A stretch of 64,000 bases of DNA from Xenoacremonium recifei (taxonomy: Eukaryota; Ascomycota; Sordariomycetes; Hypocreales; Nectriaceae), in assembly GCA_012184525.1 (NCBI GenBank), contig WOFQ01000074.1, positions 1 through 64,000 on the forward strand, in the 5' to 3' direction. A model generated the notes under the pieces. It searched no databases and was not told the origin of the DNA. It saw nothing but the letters and a program-made list of their open reading frames with translations. Position 1 is the stretch's first letter; each line of letters starts with the position of its first letter. Shown piece after piece: positions 1-11,310 of the stretch. The position numbers were made by a program, and so were the translations under genes.

Positions 1-61
1 GCGAGAAATGCGGGCGGAAAAACTACAATGTATTTTTAGACTACCCTCTTCCTCTGCGATA

Positions 62-134
62 ACTACCTTAGTCCAGCTGAGCACGTCCTCTTGTCCCTCT
101 AGGGAACAGGCAGGTTCGACTCCTGCAGGACGTT
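62..134 (+). pseudogene. degenerate tRNA-like sequence with Pol III A and B boxes
   Basis: A perfect B box, GGTTCGACTCC, lies at 113-123 within a perfect T-arm (GCAGG/CCTGC, 110-126). A sequence fitting the A-box pattern TRGYNNANNNG starts at 69, exactly 44 nt upstream as in an intron-less tRNA. The implied acceptor arms (62-68 and 127-133) pair at only 5 of 7 positions, the D stem is poor, and the anticodon loop lacks T33, so it is probably not a working tRNA. Alternatively ACGTCCT (83-89) pairs perfectly with AGGACGT (127-133), giving a shortened 51-nt fold. Either a tRNA remnant or a tRNA-derived element. Confidence 0.35.
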
Positions 135-951
135 AAATAATAAAAACAAAAACAAAACAAAAATACCTATTAAAAAAATTAGGGAAAAGAAAATAACAGG
201 GCGTGCTATCTCCCATGAATTGACGATATAAGATGAAAGCTTTAACAAGTCTATTATAAGGTTCCCGCATAATTTTTACAGACGGTTGATCAATCTCAGT
301 GACCAATTTGCCGCCATACCTAAAGATGATCCATGGCTGACACACTGGCTATGAAGCCGAGAAAGCTCCAGCCTTCGAACCGGACGTGATTGAAGCGCTC
401 CAGAAACTTTCGACTATGTCCTTTTTCTTATATATGCCATCCTTATCTGTAGCTATGATGCCCAATTACCAACGGTGATAGGGCCTGAGCGTCTGACGCT
501 CACCTCCGTAAACCCCCTCCCCTTACGGAGTGCTATCATCGACAAGTCGGTCACCTCCGCCGCTAACTGGGCGCCACAAATGTATCTCGCCTCTCATTAG
601 TAGACGATTGTTTCTATACCCGCACGTTGTCTCCAGCCTTTCGGATAATTTGGCAGACACTAAGCAGCATCACGCGTAAGTGTCGGTTAGATTCGCCACC
701 ACAGCTATTCGCGTTGTCCTGTCGGTAGCCCCCTCAACGCTCACCTCCGCGAAGGTGCCATCCGATAACGATAAACTGCCTATCTGCTGCATATACGGCA
801 TAGGCTTAAAATTGGTACAAGCAGCATCTATATATACTACAGATGATGCCACAAGAACAGCGCGTTGTCATAACTCCGCCCGTCGAGGATCTGGTTCAAT
901 TGTCTAAACCGGCCACTACAACAAGACATATGCACCTCGCAAAACCCAGCC
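135..951. other. intergenic region, promoter side of the first MFS gene
   Basis: No convincing coding region. It holds a perfect 8-bp inverted repeat CTCCGTAA (504-511) / TTACGGAG (523-530) around an 11-nt C-rich loop, and A/T-rich sequence just after the tRNA-like element. Short open frames near 670-907 show no recognisable protein. Confidence 0.5.
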
Positions 952-2520
952 ATGGAGCCGGAAAAGAACGCAGAGATTTTCAGGTCTAACGATTACGAAG
1001 ATGGCCGCTCATCGCCTGTGAATCCGCAGCCATCTTGGTCCGCCAAGCAAGAGAGGCTCATCAAGTTAAAGTGAGGACACCCGAGATGCACAGAGAGCAT
1101 CGTATTCTAAATTTCACCAGGCTAGATCTATATCTTTTACCCCTCATGGTTCTTGGTTTCTTTGTTCTACAGCTTGACCGTAGCAACCTCAGCAACGCCA
1201 TTACAGATACGATTCTTGAGGATCTAGACATAACAAGCGATCAGGTCAATCTTGGCAGTCAGCTAATGTCAGCTGGGATAGTTATCGCAGAGATACCATC
1301 TAATATTCTCCTGCAACGATTCGGAGCTCCAGTCTGGTTGACCTTTATACTGGGAATCTGGGGTAGTATTTCCTTGGCCCAGGCCTGGGTTACAAATATT
1401 CACTCATTCTATGCAACGCGATTTCTACTGGGAATATTTGAAGGAGGATATATCCCAGGCTGCCAATACATGCTTGCTTTGTTCTATAAAGAAGATGAGC
1501 TTGCAATGAGGACTGCTATTTTTTACTTCGGTAATTACTTTTCTGCAGCAACTGGGTCTCTCATTGCTGCCGGACTTCTCAATATGCGTGGTATTCATGA
1601 ACTTGCTGGGTGGCAATGGCTTTTTATTAGTAGGTTTCTGATTTCGTAAAGCAAATATATTTCCCTAGCTAATTAGTACGTTTCTAGTCGAGGGAACTAT
1701 CACTCTCGGAGTCTTTCTCATCCTTATCCTTCTGCTTCCAACGTCGCCGTCTCACACAAAACCTATTCATGGGCTTTTCGACTTCTTCAGCGCTGAGGAG
1801 AGACGCATCCTCGAAGTTCGCGTCGTAAGCCATGATGAGTCAAAGGCCTTTGCTAAAGCACACATGAACTTCAGCAATTTTCTATCTGCCATCGTTGACT
1901 ACCGCCTCTGGCTTCATATGATTCTCAATATCTGTGCCTTAACTCCAAAGGGAGGACTTCAGCTCTACAGTCCTACTATTATTAAGTCTCTCGGCTTCGG
2001 GACTACCAAGGCAAACCTTCTCAACTCCGTCAGCAGCTTCATTGTCGTTGTTCTGTCGTTTTTAATATCTTGGGCCTCCGACAAAACGGCCCTCCGCGGG
2101 CCTTGGTGTATTCTAAGCTTCATCTGGTCAATCGCCTTTGGAGCTGCTTTGATAAAGATCGATATCGACAGTTCAAAATGGCTTCGTTACGCTATCTTCA
2201 CTCTTCTTGCCAGCGGAAACGCCCTGGCCCAAGGGCTGAACGATGCTTGGGTTAATATCAACACTAGAACAGCATACAAAAGGAGCATTGGTTTAGCATT
2301 TGTGGTTATGGGGAGTAACTTTGGTGGCATTATTGGCCCAACTTTGTTTAGGTCCTCTGACGCCCCAAGATATGAGCATGGACTTGAGGCGATCGTTGGT
2401 CTTTATGCAGCGAGTATTTTCTTCAGTGTAGTGCTAATGGCTGTATATTGGAATGACAACAGGCGGTTGAAGAAGAAAGCATTGACGGATACGAGGGACA
2501 TGCTCAAATTTCAGCTCTGA
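952..2520 (+). CDS. MFS transporter, allantoate/nicotinate permease (Dal5/Tna1) type
   Basis: Three exons, 952-1070, 1121-1629 and 1688-2520, give 486 residues; introns are 50 and 58 bp with GT..AG ends. The first splice restores the family signature after the N-terminal tail, ending in LDRSNLSNA in the first membrane segment; the second yields LFIIEGTITLGVF. Length and about 12 hydrophobic segments fit the anion:cation symporter family (Dal5, Tna1, Vht1 relatives), plasma-membrane proton symporters for allantoate, nicotinate, dipeptides or similar small anions. Substrate is not deducible. No enzyme gene lies beside it to suggest one; the next gene is an unrecognised minus-strand gene. Start ATG at 952 is the only one giving a usual cytosolic tail. 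Confidence 0.9.
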
Positions 2521-2699
2521 AAGTAAGGATGTGAGTCTATACTACGGTTATATATTAGTAATTTTTAGCAGACTCTTTAAAATACAAAGGTTCAGTTCTT
2601 AGCGAATGCTGTGCGGACAGTTGGCAAGCCTACTTCAGCGTCGCCAGTCTAGCGCATAACAAAGATCCGTAAAACCACGTTCGTATCTTATGCGGAAAA

Positions 2700-3467
2700 C
2701 TACTTGGTCACCCTGGCATACCTAGTCCAACACGGATCCCGCATGATTCTATCCAAGGACTCTTCATCTATCCAGATGACCACTCTACGGCCTTCGTCCG
2801 CCAGCGGTGGCAATATAGCCCAGACGACGTCAGGCCACCCGCCCTCGAGTCTTGTATCCACTTGCAGTTCTCTAATTATATCCAGCGAGAGATCCATGCG
2901 TGAATCAAGATGTATATTGGATATTTGCATACACTGAAACATCATAGAATCCTCTCCATTTGAGCTGTCTGCTTGTTGGTACGAGTTGATTTTCTTGGGT
3001 TTGTCCTGTTCCGTCCTTCCACAATGCGACTTTAGAAATGGAAATGCATGATGAACTGCCGGTAAGAGGTCTGAGGCGGTAGGCATCATCAGCATTCTCT
3101 GAACAGGGAGTTCGAGTTTGTTCAAAGAAAACGCGCCCAGCGAACTAATGCTAGTTCCAGAGGACATGCGCACGGCATAGTCCTCAAAAGTCAAACGCCT
3201 GAGGATTGTAGCAGAGTCTCGGGTAAGCTTCTTCGAAGGATAACACGCAGCTACTACAGTGGTCCAGATGAACACTGATAGGGCGTTGTCAATTGATACA
3301 TCCCCGACCGCTGATTCGAGCCCGGCATCCGGGAAAGCGTGTCTATGCAAACTGCTCAAGAGAGACGGGGAAAAGTAAAATGCTTTCCCAGACAACGTGA
3401 AGCGGACAGACTGATCGGTTTGGAGAACTCGAGGCCAGTCCTGTTGACGAATATGCCCAGCTAGCAT
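2700..3467 (-). CDS. hypothetical protein, 255 aa
   Basis: A single open frame from ATG 3467 to TAG 2700. I do not recognise a family. It has no signal peptide, no clear membrane segment and no catalytic motif I can name. A Trp/acidic-rich C-terminal part (about residues 200-255) includes GGWPDVVWAILPP and VVIWIDEES, which look like a folded core strand pattern. The frame stays open upstream of ATG 3467 without another ATG, so a further exon is possible. The neighbours are a Dal5-type transporter and a terpene cyclase, and neither says what it does. It could be a lineage-specific orphan or part of a larger broken gene. Confidence 0.45.
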   Translation of the reverse strand: MLAGHIRQQDWPRVLQTDQSVRFTLSGKAFYFSPSLLSSLHRHAFPDAGLESAVGDVSIDNALSVFIWTTVVAACYPSKKLTRDSATILRRLTFEDYAVRMSSGTSISSLGAFSLNKLELPVQRMLMMPTASDLLPAVHHAFPFLKSHCGRTEQDKPKKINSYQQADSSNGEDSMMFQCMQISNIHLDSRMDLSLDIIRELQVDTRLEGGWPDVVWAILPPLADEGRRVVIWIDEESLDRIMRDPCWTRYARVTK

Positions 3468-4565
3468 GTTTCTTGTTTGTATATTGTGAGGAGAAATCAA
3501 GAGTATTTGGGTGCGATATGGGTAGGGCAAGACGAATAGGCTAAGTGGTCCTCAATATGGTCATCAGTGGTAGGTGAAACACAACGACCATACTTATAGA
3601 TTCGCACTAATGAGGATTTCTCTTTTCTCTCTGCTCAAGATCCTCGCTCAATTAATTTTTCTCTTAACAGCGTAACAACCTACTCGTCATGTTTCCACTT
3701 CGCTGCAGTCATCAATTAGCTTCGAGGGCCTCAGACAATTACCGCAAAGAAACCCAAAGTTTGGAAATATTGTTGTAGATCAGTAGCCAGTTTATGTGAT
3801 CACATGCAAAACATAGCCCGAAGCCTTGCCGGATCTTCCTTATCTATGTCAATTTGCGTCGACATTGCATAATGCAAGGCCAAGTGTCGCCATTCGTTGT
3901 GCATCATCGTGTCTTACTGGACGATTTCGACTTCCGCGAGTTCAATCTATACTGTTATAGGGAAACGGTACGGCACGGCACGGCACGGCACGAAGCGGTA
4001 TAATATGATGTGAGACGGCAGGCCATGGGCCGTTTATCGGGCAAATTAGATCTCTTCACGTATCTACACTGGCATCTCAACGACGACTTTTGATTCAGAT
4101 CTTGCTTGCAGAGGAAGGTCCAAGGATGATCATGGTAGGTCAGGTAAAAAACGGCTCTTGTCTCGCACTCCGGATGACAGCACGGATGGATTATCCGTCA
4201 ACTGCCGGGCCTCAACAAATCCTAATCTTCGTCATTCAAGATGCCCTGCATCTGCGTTGTAGATCAGGGTCCTAATTCGGAGAGAAGAGATTATAAATCA
4301 GAGAAATAACAGGCGCGTTACAGCTCCACAGCGCCTACCGGTAGTCCTCCTTGCAGTATTGATCTCTAGATTCATTATCAGGTAATGGGGATCTTTCATG
4401 GGCTTCATTAGAGTGCCAGGTATAGGTCCAACAGGTATAAGTAAGTCGTACGGCAGTGTAGTCTTACGCAACAGTTCGAGTCACTCTTCTCATCATCAAG
4501 AGTCAAGTGCCTTTTGCTTACCTGTCCTAGCTTGTACTTCTCGAAGAGATAATTATCATTGTAAT
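3468..4565. other. intergenic region upstream of the terpene cyclase
   Basis: No gene seen. It contains the CGGCA microsatellite listed separately and a 10-bp palindrome CTACCGGTAG at 4335-4344, about 220 bp before the cyclase start, which could be a regulator site but is unproven. In-frame codons upstream of 4566 extend to an ATG at 4398, so a longer cyclase N-terminus cannot be excluded. Confidence 0.4.
3966..3992. repeat. pentanucleotide tandem repeat (CGGCA)n
   Basis: CGGTA at 3966-3970 is followed by four perfect CGGCA units (3971-3990) and a partial fifth. It is a short microsatellite in non-coding DNA, useful as a strain marker and otherwise unremarkable. Confidence 0.9.
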
Positions 4566-6001
4566 ATGCCTCATTCAAATCCTCCAGATCAAATTGATGA
4601 AGTAGTTGAGCAACTATCTGGCCTGGCTTTTCACGTACCAGGTCTTGAGAATATTCTCCAGGGATGGTCCCTTGGAAGGGTGAACCCCAATTTGGATAAG
4701 ATTCGTCCTGTTGTCGACGAGTATCTGGAGAGGTAAATGGGAAAACTCATCTTGATCTTTGCTACAGATGAACTCTGACATTACATTCACCAGCTTCCTC
4801 AGTAAATCCGATGAACTTCAAAAGAACAAAGACTGTGACTTCGGACTTTTGGCCTGTTTGTGAGTACCAAAACATCCACCTGATTGCATTAAGGCTCACC
4901 AAGTCTTAGCATGTGGCCTGAGGTAGGCCTGGAGGAACTCAAAGCCTGCGCAGCATTTCTTGTATGGGTCTTCGTCTGGGATGACGGCCTAGACTTGGCG
5001 GACCCTGAGCTTGCTGGTGATAGGATCCAAGCAGCGTCTTACTGTCAGAAAACCCTTGCGTATATCAAAGACTGCCTGCAAGGTGATGAAGACGACGGGG
5101 GTTTTCCGCAGAGCCCATTCCCTATTATGAACGTCTTCTCGACATTTGCCAAGGGACTTTCGAGCAACACTGATCAAGGTTTGTGCACCGCTCGTTAATG
5201 CCGAGTTTCTTCTCGATACACGCTGACGTCGGGGCTAGTACAACGCGACCGTGTTAATGAGGAGATTGAGTTCTATGTGAAACAAGTCCTGGTTGAGCAC
5301 GGTCGACAGTACAGCAGGACGCTTCCTGACGTTGAAGAATACATTCAGATGCGGCTCGGGTCATCTGGAATGCGTATCTTTGCTGCTTTCGTCGAGTAAG
5401 TGCACCATATATCACCAGCTTCGTTACGTCCTTCTGGATATTTCTCACTCTTTCTAGTTATGCGAATAGGTTGAGGCTTCCGGAATGGGTCGTTACATCC
5501 GAGGAGATGAAAACGATCTGGCTCCATACCACCAAGCTATCGATGTTGTAAGATATCCGAATGTCCACGAAGCCCAAATTTTGTATTAATGACATATATT
5601 AGCGTAAATGATATTTATTCTTTGAGAAAAGAAGTGGTAAGACTTTCGCAAACTTGAACTAGAGCCCAAGTACCTTTGGCTGATACACATCCGTATAGGC
5701 ATCACGGGCCCCACAGAACATTGTTCCAATTGTCTTCATGTCCAAACTCCCGAGAGACCTTGACAATTCTATGAAAGAAGTCACCAACTTGTTTCAATTG
5801 TCATACCTTGAGTTCGAACGGGCCTACGGCGTGCTTCTTGCTCGAACCGGGGATGATATGGCTTTGAGAGATGATCTGCGCGCCTATGTTGACAATTGCC
5901 ACACTCTGGTGACCGGGTTGATGGAATGGAGTAGACAGACACGTAGATATGGTCTGAAACAGCATGTACGTCGGGACGGTACATTGACGATAACTCTATA
6001 G
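4566..6001 (+). CDS. class I terpene cyclase (sesquiterpene synthase-like)
   Basis: Seven exons (4566-4732, 4794-4859, 4910-5178, 5239-5395, 5458-5547, 5603-5636, 5699-6001) give 361 residues, the usual size for fungal single-domain cyclases. The aspartate-rich metal motif is VWDDGLD (DDxxD, residues 102-106). The NSE/DTE triad is NDIYSLRKE (252-260), encoded by a tiny 34-bp exon. The conserved RY pair closes the active site at 344-345. All residues needed to bind three Mg2+ and ionise a prenyl diphosphate are present, so it should be active, most likely on farnesyl diphosphate in the cytosol; product unknown. A prenyltransferase domain is absent, so it is not a chimeric sesterterpene synthase. 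The next gene is a Zn2Cys6 regulator, then two dehydrogenases, suggesting a small pathway. Confidence 0.92.
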
Positions 6002-6873
6002 CAGAGTCTTTCGTTTTGAAGTCGCAGCGTTAACCTTTGATATTTTGAAATAACAGACTGGTCTCCCCGAAACTGTTGTTCTCCTCTTTTGTCACTGTCT
6101 GTTTATTCTTCACTCATTTTATCAGGTGGCCGTATTTTCCATTCTGGCCGATATCTAATAGGAGTCAATACATTCCTCTATGCTACCAATACAATTTCTC
6201 AAAGGCGCTTGCTGTCATTCAATAAACCTCATTGCATGTGGAGAAGTACCGTATGCACGTCCTCAAATACTCTTTCCTCTATAATGATGATACGTCTAGG
6301 ATACGAGAGATTACCACTGGTCGAAAGACATCCACCCAAACAAACATCATACTTAGCAATAATATAGAATATCTGTTGTTGTGTATGACAAAAACCTACT
6401 GACCTGGAAAAAATATGTCGCAGCCAAGATCCATGGAGTCGTTATGAAGGGATCAATGCTTCCTGGCAAGTTAAGAAAGTAACGAAGAAGGGAGAAAATT
6501 TGGTTAATACTTATGGTTATAACTCTATTGTGTATCGATATGTAGGTCTTTTTTGCTAGCTCACTGCAAAATCTTTGCATGATGGCTGATTAGCCTTCTA
6601 CGCTGAACCAGACAGAATTTCGGAGGCCAGTACTTCATCAAACAGTAAAATTCATGATTAAACTTTATATTCTTATTTTACTCTTCCTGAAAGGTGAACA
6701 GCTCGATCACCTGTTCTGTTGAACAATTGCGAATTCGCTGCCCGGTTTTGCGGTTGTTCCGACCCGCCCTCGTGATCTTCTGGCACTAAATACTGGTATT
6801 GTGGTCGCGTCACGATCCTGAGCCACAACTCTATTTTTTGCCTCTAAATTATGGGTGAACGATCAGCGTCATC
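6002..6873. other. intergenic region between cyclase and regulator
   Basis: A/T-rich, with no open frame that resembles a protein. It holds the cyclase 3' end and the promoter of the Zn2Cys6 gene. No clear repeat or palindrome seen. Confidence 0.5.
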
Positions 6874-8997
6874 ATGAACTATCCCAAACGTCGCGCATCA
6901 ATAGCTTGCAGTTATTGTCGTCACAGGTATCTAAAGTTCCATTATTAACTTCGCATGCTTTGACTAAACACAAAGACTGCAGGAAACGCCGATGCAGCGG
7001 TGAAAAACCGACGTGCCAATTGTGTCGAACAACGGGAATCACTTGCCAATACGTCGAGGAGTCTGGTGAAAGGCCAAGGCCAGTACGGCGACGAACTCTG
7101 TGTCATACCTTCTTTACTGACCTGACTCTATAGAAACCGTCAAGTCCCTTCAAATCAAGCGCTTGCGCGACGAGTTCGTGAGCTCGAAGCTGTCGTTCGT
7201 CAAGACAGCGCGTTGCTACAGCAATTACCTCAGGCAGAGGCACTTTCAACTCCGGAATCGGCGCTGGAATCATCTGATGAAATTTTTGGAGCTATAAATG
7301 AGAATCCCCTATCGCCACAGTCTTGCCAGCAATGGTCCCCAAGCATCCAGGCCCAGCGCCGAAGCCAAGGAGCCGCTGACGTTCTGACCTACAGAGATGA
7401 AGGCCCTGCTCTCGTCATCCCTCGCCGTCACCACACCATCACCGGTTCGCTCCTAACGCTCAAAGCCGTAAAGACCTTGATTGGGGAGTACCCTTTGGAC
7501 CTCTTCTTTCGAATTGAGAGAACCCGCGCACTGATATTGGCAACTGAGACGCTCTCACTTGTCGAGACGAACAACCTTGGCGAAAGCATCGACCTCAGTC
7601 AGGATACGAAAGAGAAATTGCTTTCCAACTACTTCTCTCTAGCACACCCGAATTTCACGATCCTAGAGTATGAATCGTTCATGTCATCCTTCGAAAGTAC
7701 CATTCAGCGAGGAGTAATGGACGATCCTCAGCTCGCCGTATGTCTTCTCGTTCTTGCCATTGGTGCAGTCGCCGGCAAGGGCTTAATGGAGATTCCGGTT
7801 CTTGAAGAGATGGGTCACCGATACTTTTCAGTGGCCTACAAGATTCTCATGTTGAATTGGGGTGTCAGTCCCTCGCCTGAAAAGCCAGAGTCAACTGGCC
7901 TTCTTCTTGCCGCTATTTACTTTAGGTATATGGGCAGACCTCTGTTGGCTTGGAAAACTACTCTCATGGCATCTTCTACGCTTCAAATGGAGGCTCTTCA
8001 GTCAGTCTTTCCGATCATATGAGCCGCTAATAACATCGTTGACCTTTGCTATAGCCTAGAGGACAGTACACGAACCGGAGACGCCGACGACGATACCCTC
8101 CACCGGTTGTGCTGGACTTGCTTCATCCTTGAGTGGTACGTAATCATCTAATCCATGTCGAATGAAGATCGTAACTCGAAGTTATCGCTGACTTGAACGG
8201 GAAAGTGATGCTCTAGCTGAATTTCATCTGCCACGTAGTGGTATTGAGGACGTAGTCGAACACATGCGGTTTCCTTGGTTCAAAAATGAGACAGCAGGGC
8301 GAGATGAGATGCTCTTCCTGGCATACTTCTCCATTCGGCGCTTGTTAAACAGGATTCACAACGTTGTTTACGCAACCGATGCTGCTCCAAGCTTGCCAAT
8401 ACCCGATCTTCCTTCCATCCTCTCTTTGGAGAATGTTCTCACAGAACTTGAGCGGCAGCTTTCCAGTTGGTATCTCTCCCTTCCCTTGCTCATACGACCG
8501 GATTTGAGTACAGACACCCACGATATTCACGACGCGTGGCTCAGGCTTCGTTACTGGTCGGCGAGGCACATCATCACCCGGCCATGTCTTTTCCATGCAA
8601 CTACAGTGGGCGATGCTTCAGAACTTCCTCGCTTCGCGGAAGAGTACTCTCAAATATGTATAGAGAGCTGCCAGAACTACCTCAAGACAGCCATATACGT
8701 TCTCAAGGAAAAGACTCACTTTAATTGGATGGTGATTCAGGCGTAGGTCTTCCCCATGCATTTCAATCTGTTGTGGATCTAACAATCTATAGATGCTTAG
8801 CTACTGCTCTGGTACTCTCTATTGCTTCTGCAAATCATATCCTGAGACCCCGCGTAGGGAACTTGGGAGATTTACTCGAGGATGTCTCAACTGCATTACA
8901 ACCATGGACTGCAACAGATCCATCCACTGACATGATACGGACGATAATCGAGGCGCTCCGACAGAAGCAGCGGCTCCAGATTACCTTGTTAGGGTGA
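6874..8997 (+). CDS. Zn2Cys6 transcription factor next to the terpene cyclase
   Basis: Proposed exons: 6874-6926, 6983-7060, 7134-8000, 8055-8135, 8206-8742, 8793-8997, giving 606 residues. The Zn2Cys6 cluster is CX2CX6CX6CX2CX6C at C12, C15, C22, C29, C32, C39, split by intron 1. A leucine-containing coiled coil follows (ARRVRELEAVVRQDSALLQQL spans about residues 54-75). The middle part is a fungal-specific transcription factor domain (helical; LCWTCFILE followed by DALAEFHLPRSGI). It is the likely nuclear regulator of the cyclase, from adjacency alone. Oddity: the frame forces the second intron to use a poor donor (GTCTGG at 7061); the better-looking GTACGG donor at 7083 or GTGAAA at 7065 breaks the frame. 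The other splices are canonical. Confidence 0.85.
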
Positions 8998-9009
8998 TGA
9001 GAAATGCCC

Positions 9010-9934
9010 TTAGGTTGAAAATCTGAGGCCTCCATTCGCACAGACAACACTGCCTGTACACCATGCTGAATCCTCGCTGCATATCATGCCCACGATACCC
9101 GCAACCTCAGACCAATACGCTGGGCGTCGACCAGCCATCTTACTATTGGCAAGATCAACGAGGTCCGGTCGATCAAATCCCTCGCGGACAGCCGATAATG
9201 GCGTTGCCAGTTGGAATGGCTCTAGTTGTTTCCAGAAATGCTCTCCTGCTGCGAAGTACATATCGCCTTCCACAGGACCAGGATTGACGGCATTGACAGT
9301 AGCGCGCTCTGAAAGTTCTCTGGCCCATGTTCTTGTCATAGCATCAACCGCTGCTTTGCTGCCTCCATATAACGTATGGGTTTTGAAACCCATAGTCGAT
9401 GCCACAGACGAGATGTTGACAATGCGGCCCGATCGGTCGTGAGGCAAGAAAGGAATAATAGACTGAGTAATTACGATAGGGGCCAACACATTGATGGCAT
9501 AGATGCGGTGAAATTCGTCGATCGGGACATCCTCCAGCTTATAGTCTCCACCAACACCAGCATTATTGATGAGGATGTTGATCAATAGCTGGCCGTCAGG
9601 CTTGGTGAAGTTGGCCTTCGCTGTTTCAATGATTCGACTTGCTGCCTCCTTTGGGGAGTGAAGGTCGGCTTGAAGGGCAACGATCTTGACGCCGTGCTTA
9701 GTTGTTAGATCGGTAACCATCTCCTGTGCTCTAGCAGTGGAAGAATCCGAAGTGTAGAGGCCGAGGACGCTGCATCCTTTGGCAGCAAGGTGCTGGGTGA
9801 TCGCCGCACCGATGCCTAGTACAGTAGTAAGTAAACTACCGGAGCTATCTGAAGCAAGGGCAATGCATACCTCGGAAAGCACCAGTGACAACGGCGATTT
9901 TCCCTTCCAAAGATCTGGGGGCGGAAGCAGTCAT
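9010..9934 (-). CDS. short-chain dehydrogenase/reductase (SDR)
   Basis: Two exons, 9871-9934 and 9010-9815 (55-bp intron), give 289 residues. The splice rebuilds the cofactor motif TGAFRGIG (TGxxxGxG). Also visible are NNAG, the catalytic serine region VNISS, and YGGSK (YxxxK), so the Ser-Tyr-Lys triad is complete: a classical NAD(P)H-dependent SDR of the 3-oxoacyl-ACP reductase/versicolorin reductase-like type, cytosolic. Its 3' end comes 12 bp from the 3' end of the regulator gene (convergent), and its start faces the second SDR across a 391-bp shared promoter. It could oxidise or reduce a terpenoid alcohol or ketone, but a sugar or polyol substrate is equally possible. Confidence 0.9.
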
Positions 9935-10325
9935 TTTTGCTAATCAGAAGAGAAAGTTTTGTCAAGACAAAAAACAAGACACGACGCTTTCCAAGCTTTT
10001 AGGCCATTTCTTAAATATTTCCAGAGACAGAGGGGCCCTGAGATACGCCGGAGGATCCGCTTGCTGCACTTGTTCCATAGACGGATCTGCGATTCGCAGT
10101 TGACGATCGCCAGAGCGGGAGGCGGCTGGCGGACTACCGCTGAATGCTGGGTAACCTTCATCCCCGAAACAGTGGCCCGGCCATGCGGGGTACGATGAAT
10201 CCTACAAAGCCCAATCTGAGCCTGAACGTGGGGGAGGGGGACGGAGAAGAAGCATAAATCTGTGTTCCTACCCAAAAGTCATTGACAATCCTTCCTCAAG
10301 AGTGCTTCATTTCAATCTGCCTGTC
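9935..10325. promoter_or_regulatory. divergent promoter between two SDR genes
   Basis: A 391-bp region separates the divergent starts at 9934 (minus) and 10326 (plus). It is G/C-rich around 10040-10190, with several CGG/CCG triplets (for example GCCGGAGGATCCGC near 10049), but I see no perfect long palindrome. A shared control region for both SDRs is inferred from the geometry. Confidence 0.45.
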
Positions 10326-11310
10326 ATGAGCAACACCGCGGATCCCTCTTTTCGAGAGGTCAAGCAACGACACGGTGGTCCAGAGGTTGCGACTTCAAAC
10401 CTCTTCCGCCTAGACAACAGAACCATCGTCAGTGAGTTCAAGCTCCGATCTCGGAACTGATAGCATATGTTCTGACAAGACTTTCCAACACGCAGTCACT
10501 GGAGCGGCTGGCTTCCTCGGGATCGAGGTTGCTGGGGCCATTCTCGAGTCTGGTGCTGATGTCGTGAGTCTGGATGTCGTCTCAGCTCCGCCCTCAGAAC
10601 CATGGAGTAAGTCAGATCTTGACAAAGCTTCAATTTTTAACTTTGCTGACTCTTCTTCAATAGAGCATCTTGAAGACCTTGCGAAGACCCACGGCCGAAA
10701 TATTAGATACCTGCGAGTCGACATTACCAACGAAAGTAATATCGCCGAAGCGTTTGCCAAGTTTGTCCCAGAGCTCAAACATCCAATCCGTGGGCTGGTG
10801 GCCTGTGCAGGAGTCTCCGACAACGATCCTGCGCACGAGTTCTCGTTGGAAAGATTCAGACGCCTGATGGAGATCAATGTTGTTGGAACCTTTTCAACTG
10901 CTAAAGCCGTCGCGCAAGAGATGAAAAAAGCCGATATCGGTGGTAGCATGGTCCTTGTGGCAAGCATGAGCGGCACAGTTGCTAATAAGGGTGTGGACAC
11001 GGCAGCATACAACACGTCCAAGTCGGGAGTGCTTCAGCTTGCCAGGTCGCTAGCAGCTGAATGGGGATCTCGCAAGGGCATGCCTCTAATCCGAGTGAAT
11101 ACCCTATCGCCGGGATACATTCGGACGGCGGCAACAGCAGAAGCACTTCAAAAACCAGGTATGGAGGCCCAGTGGGTAGGAGATAATATGCTGTATAGAC
11201 TCAGCACAGCGGACGAGTTTCGGGGACCCGTCCTGTTTCTCCTCAGTGAAGCGAGCAGTTTTATGACTGCCGCAGACCTGCGGGTTGATGGAGGCCACTG
11301 CGCCTGGTGA
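10326..11310 (+). CDS. short-chain dehydrogenase, polyol/sorbose reductase-like
   Basis: Exons 10326-10431, 10496-10606 and 10664-11310 give 287 residues. The first splice forms TIVITGAAGFLG, the cofactor-binding TGxxxG motif. CAGV (as NNAG equivalent), VASMSG and YNTSK (YxxxK) complete the catalytic set, and the C-terminus VDGGHCAW is characteristic of D-arabinitol/mannitol/sorbose-type fungal SDRs. The second intron (57 bp, GTAAGT donor, GCTGAC branch, TAG acceptor) has no in-frame stop and is a multiple of three, so retention would add 19 residues after the cofactor domain. It is divergent from another SDR and followed by a sugar-type MFS, so a polyol or secondary-metabolite role are both open. 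Confidence 0.9.
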
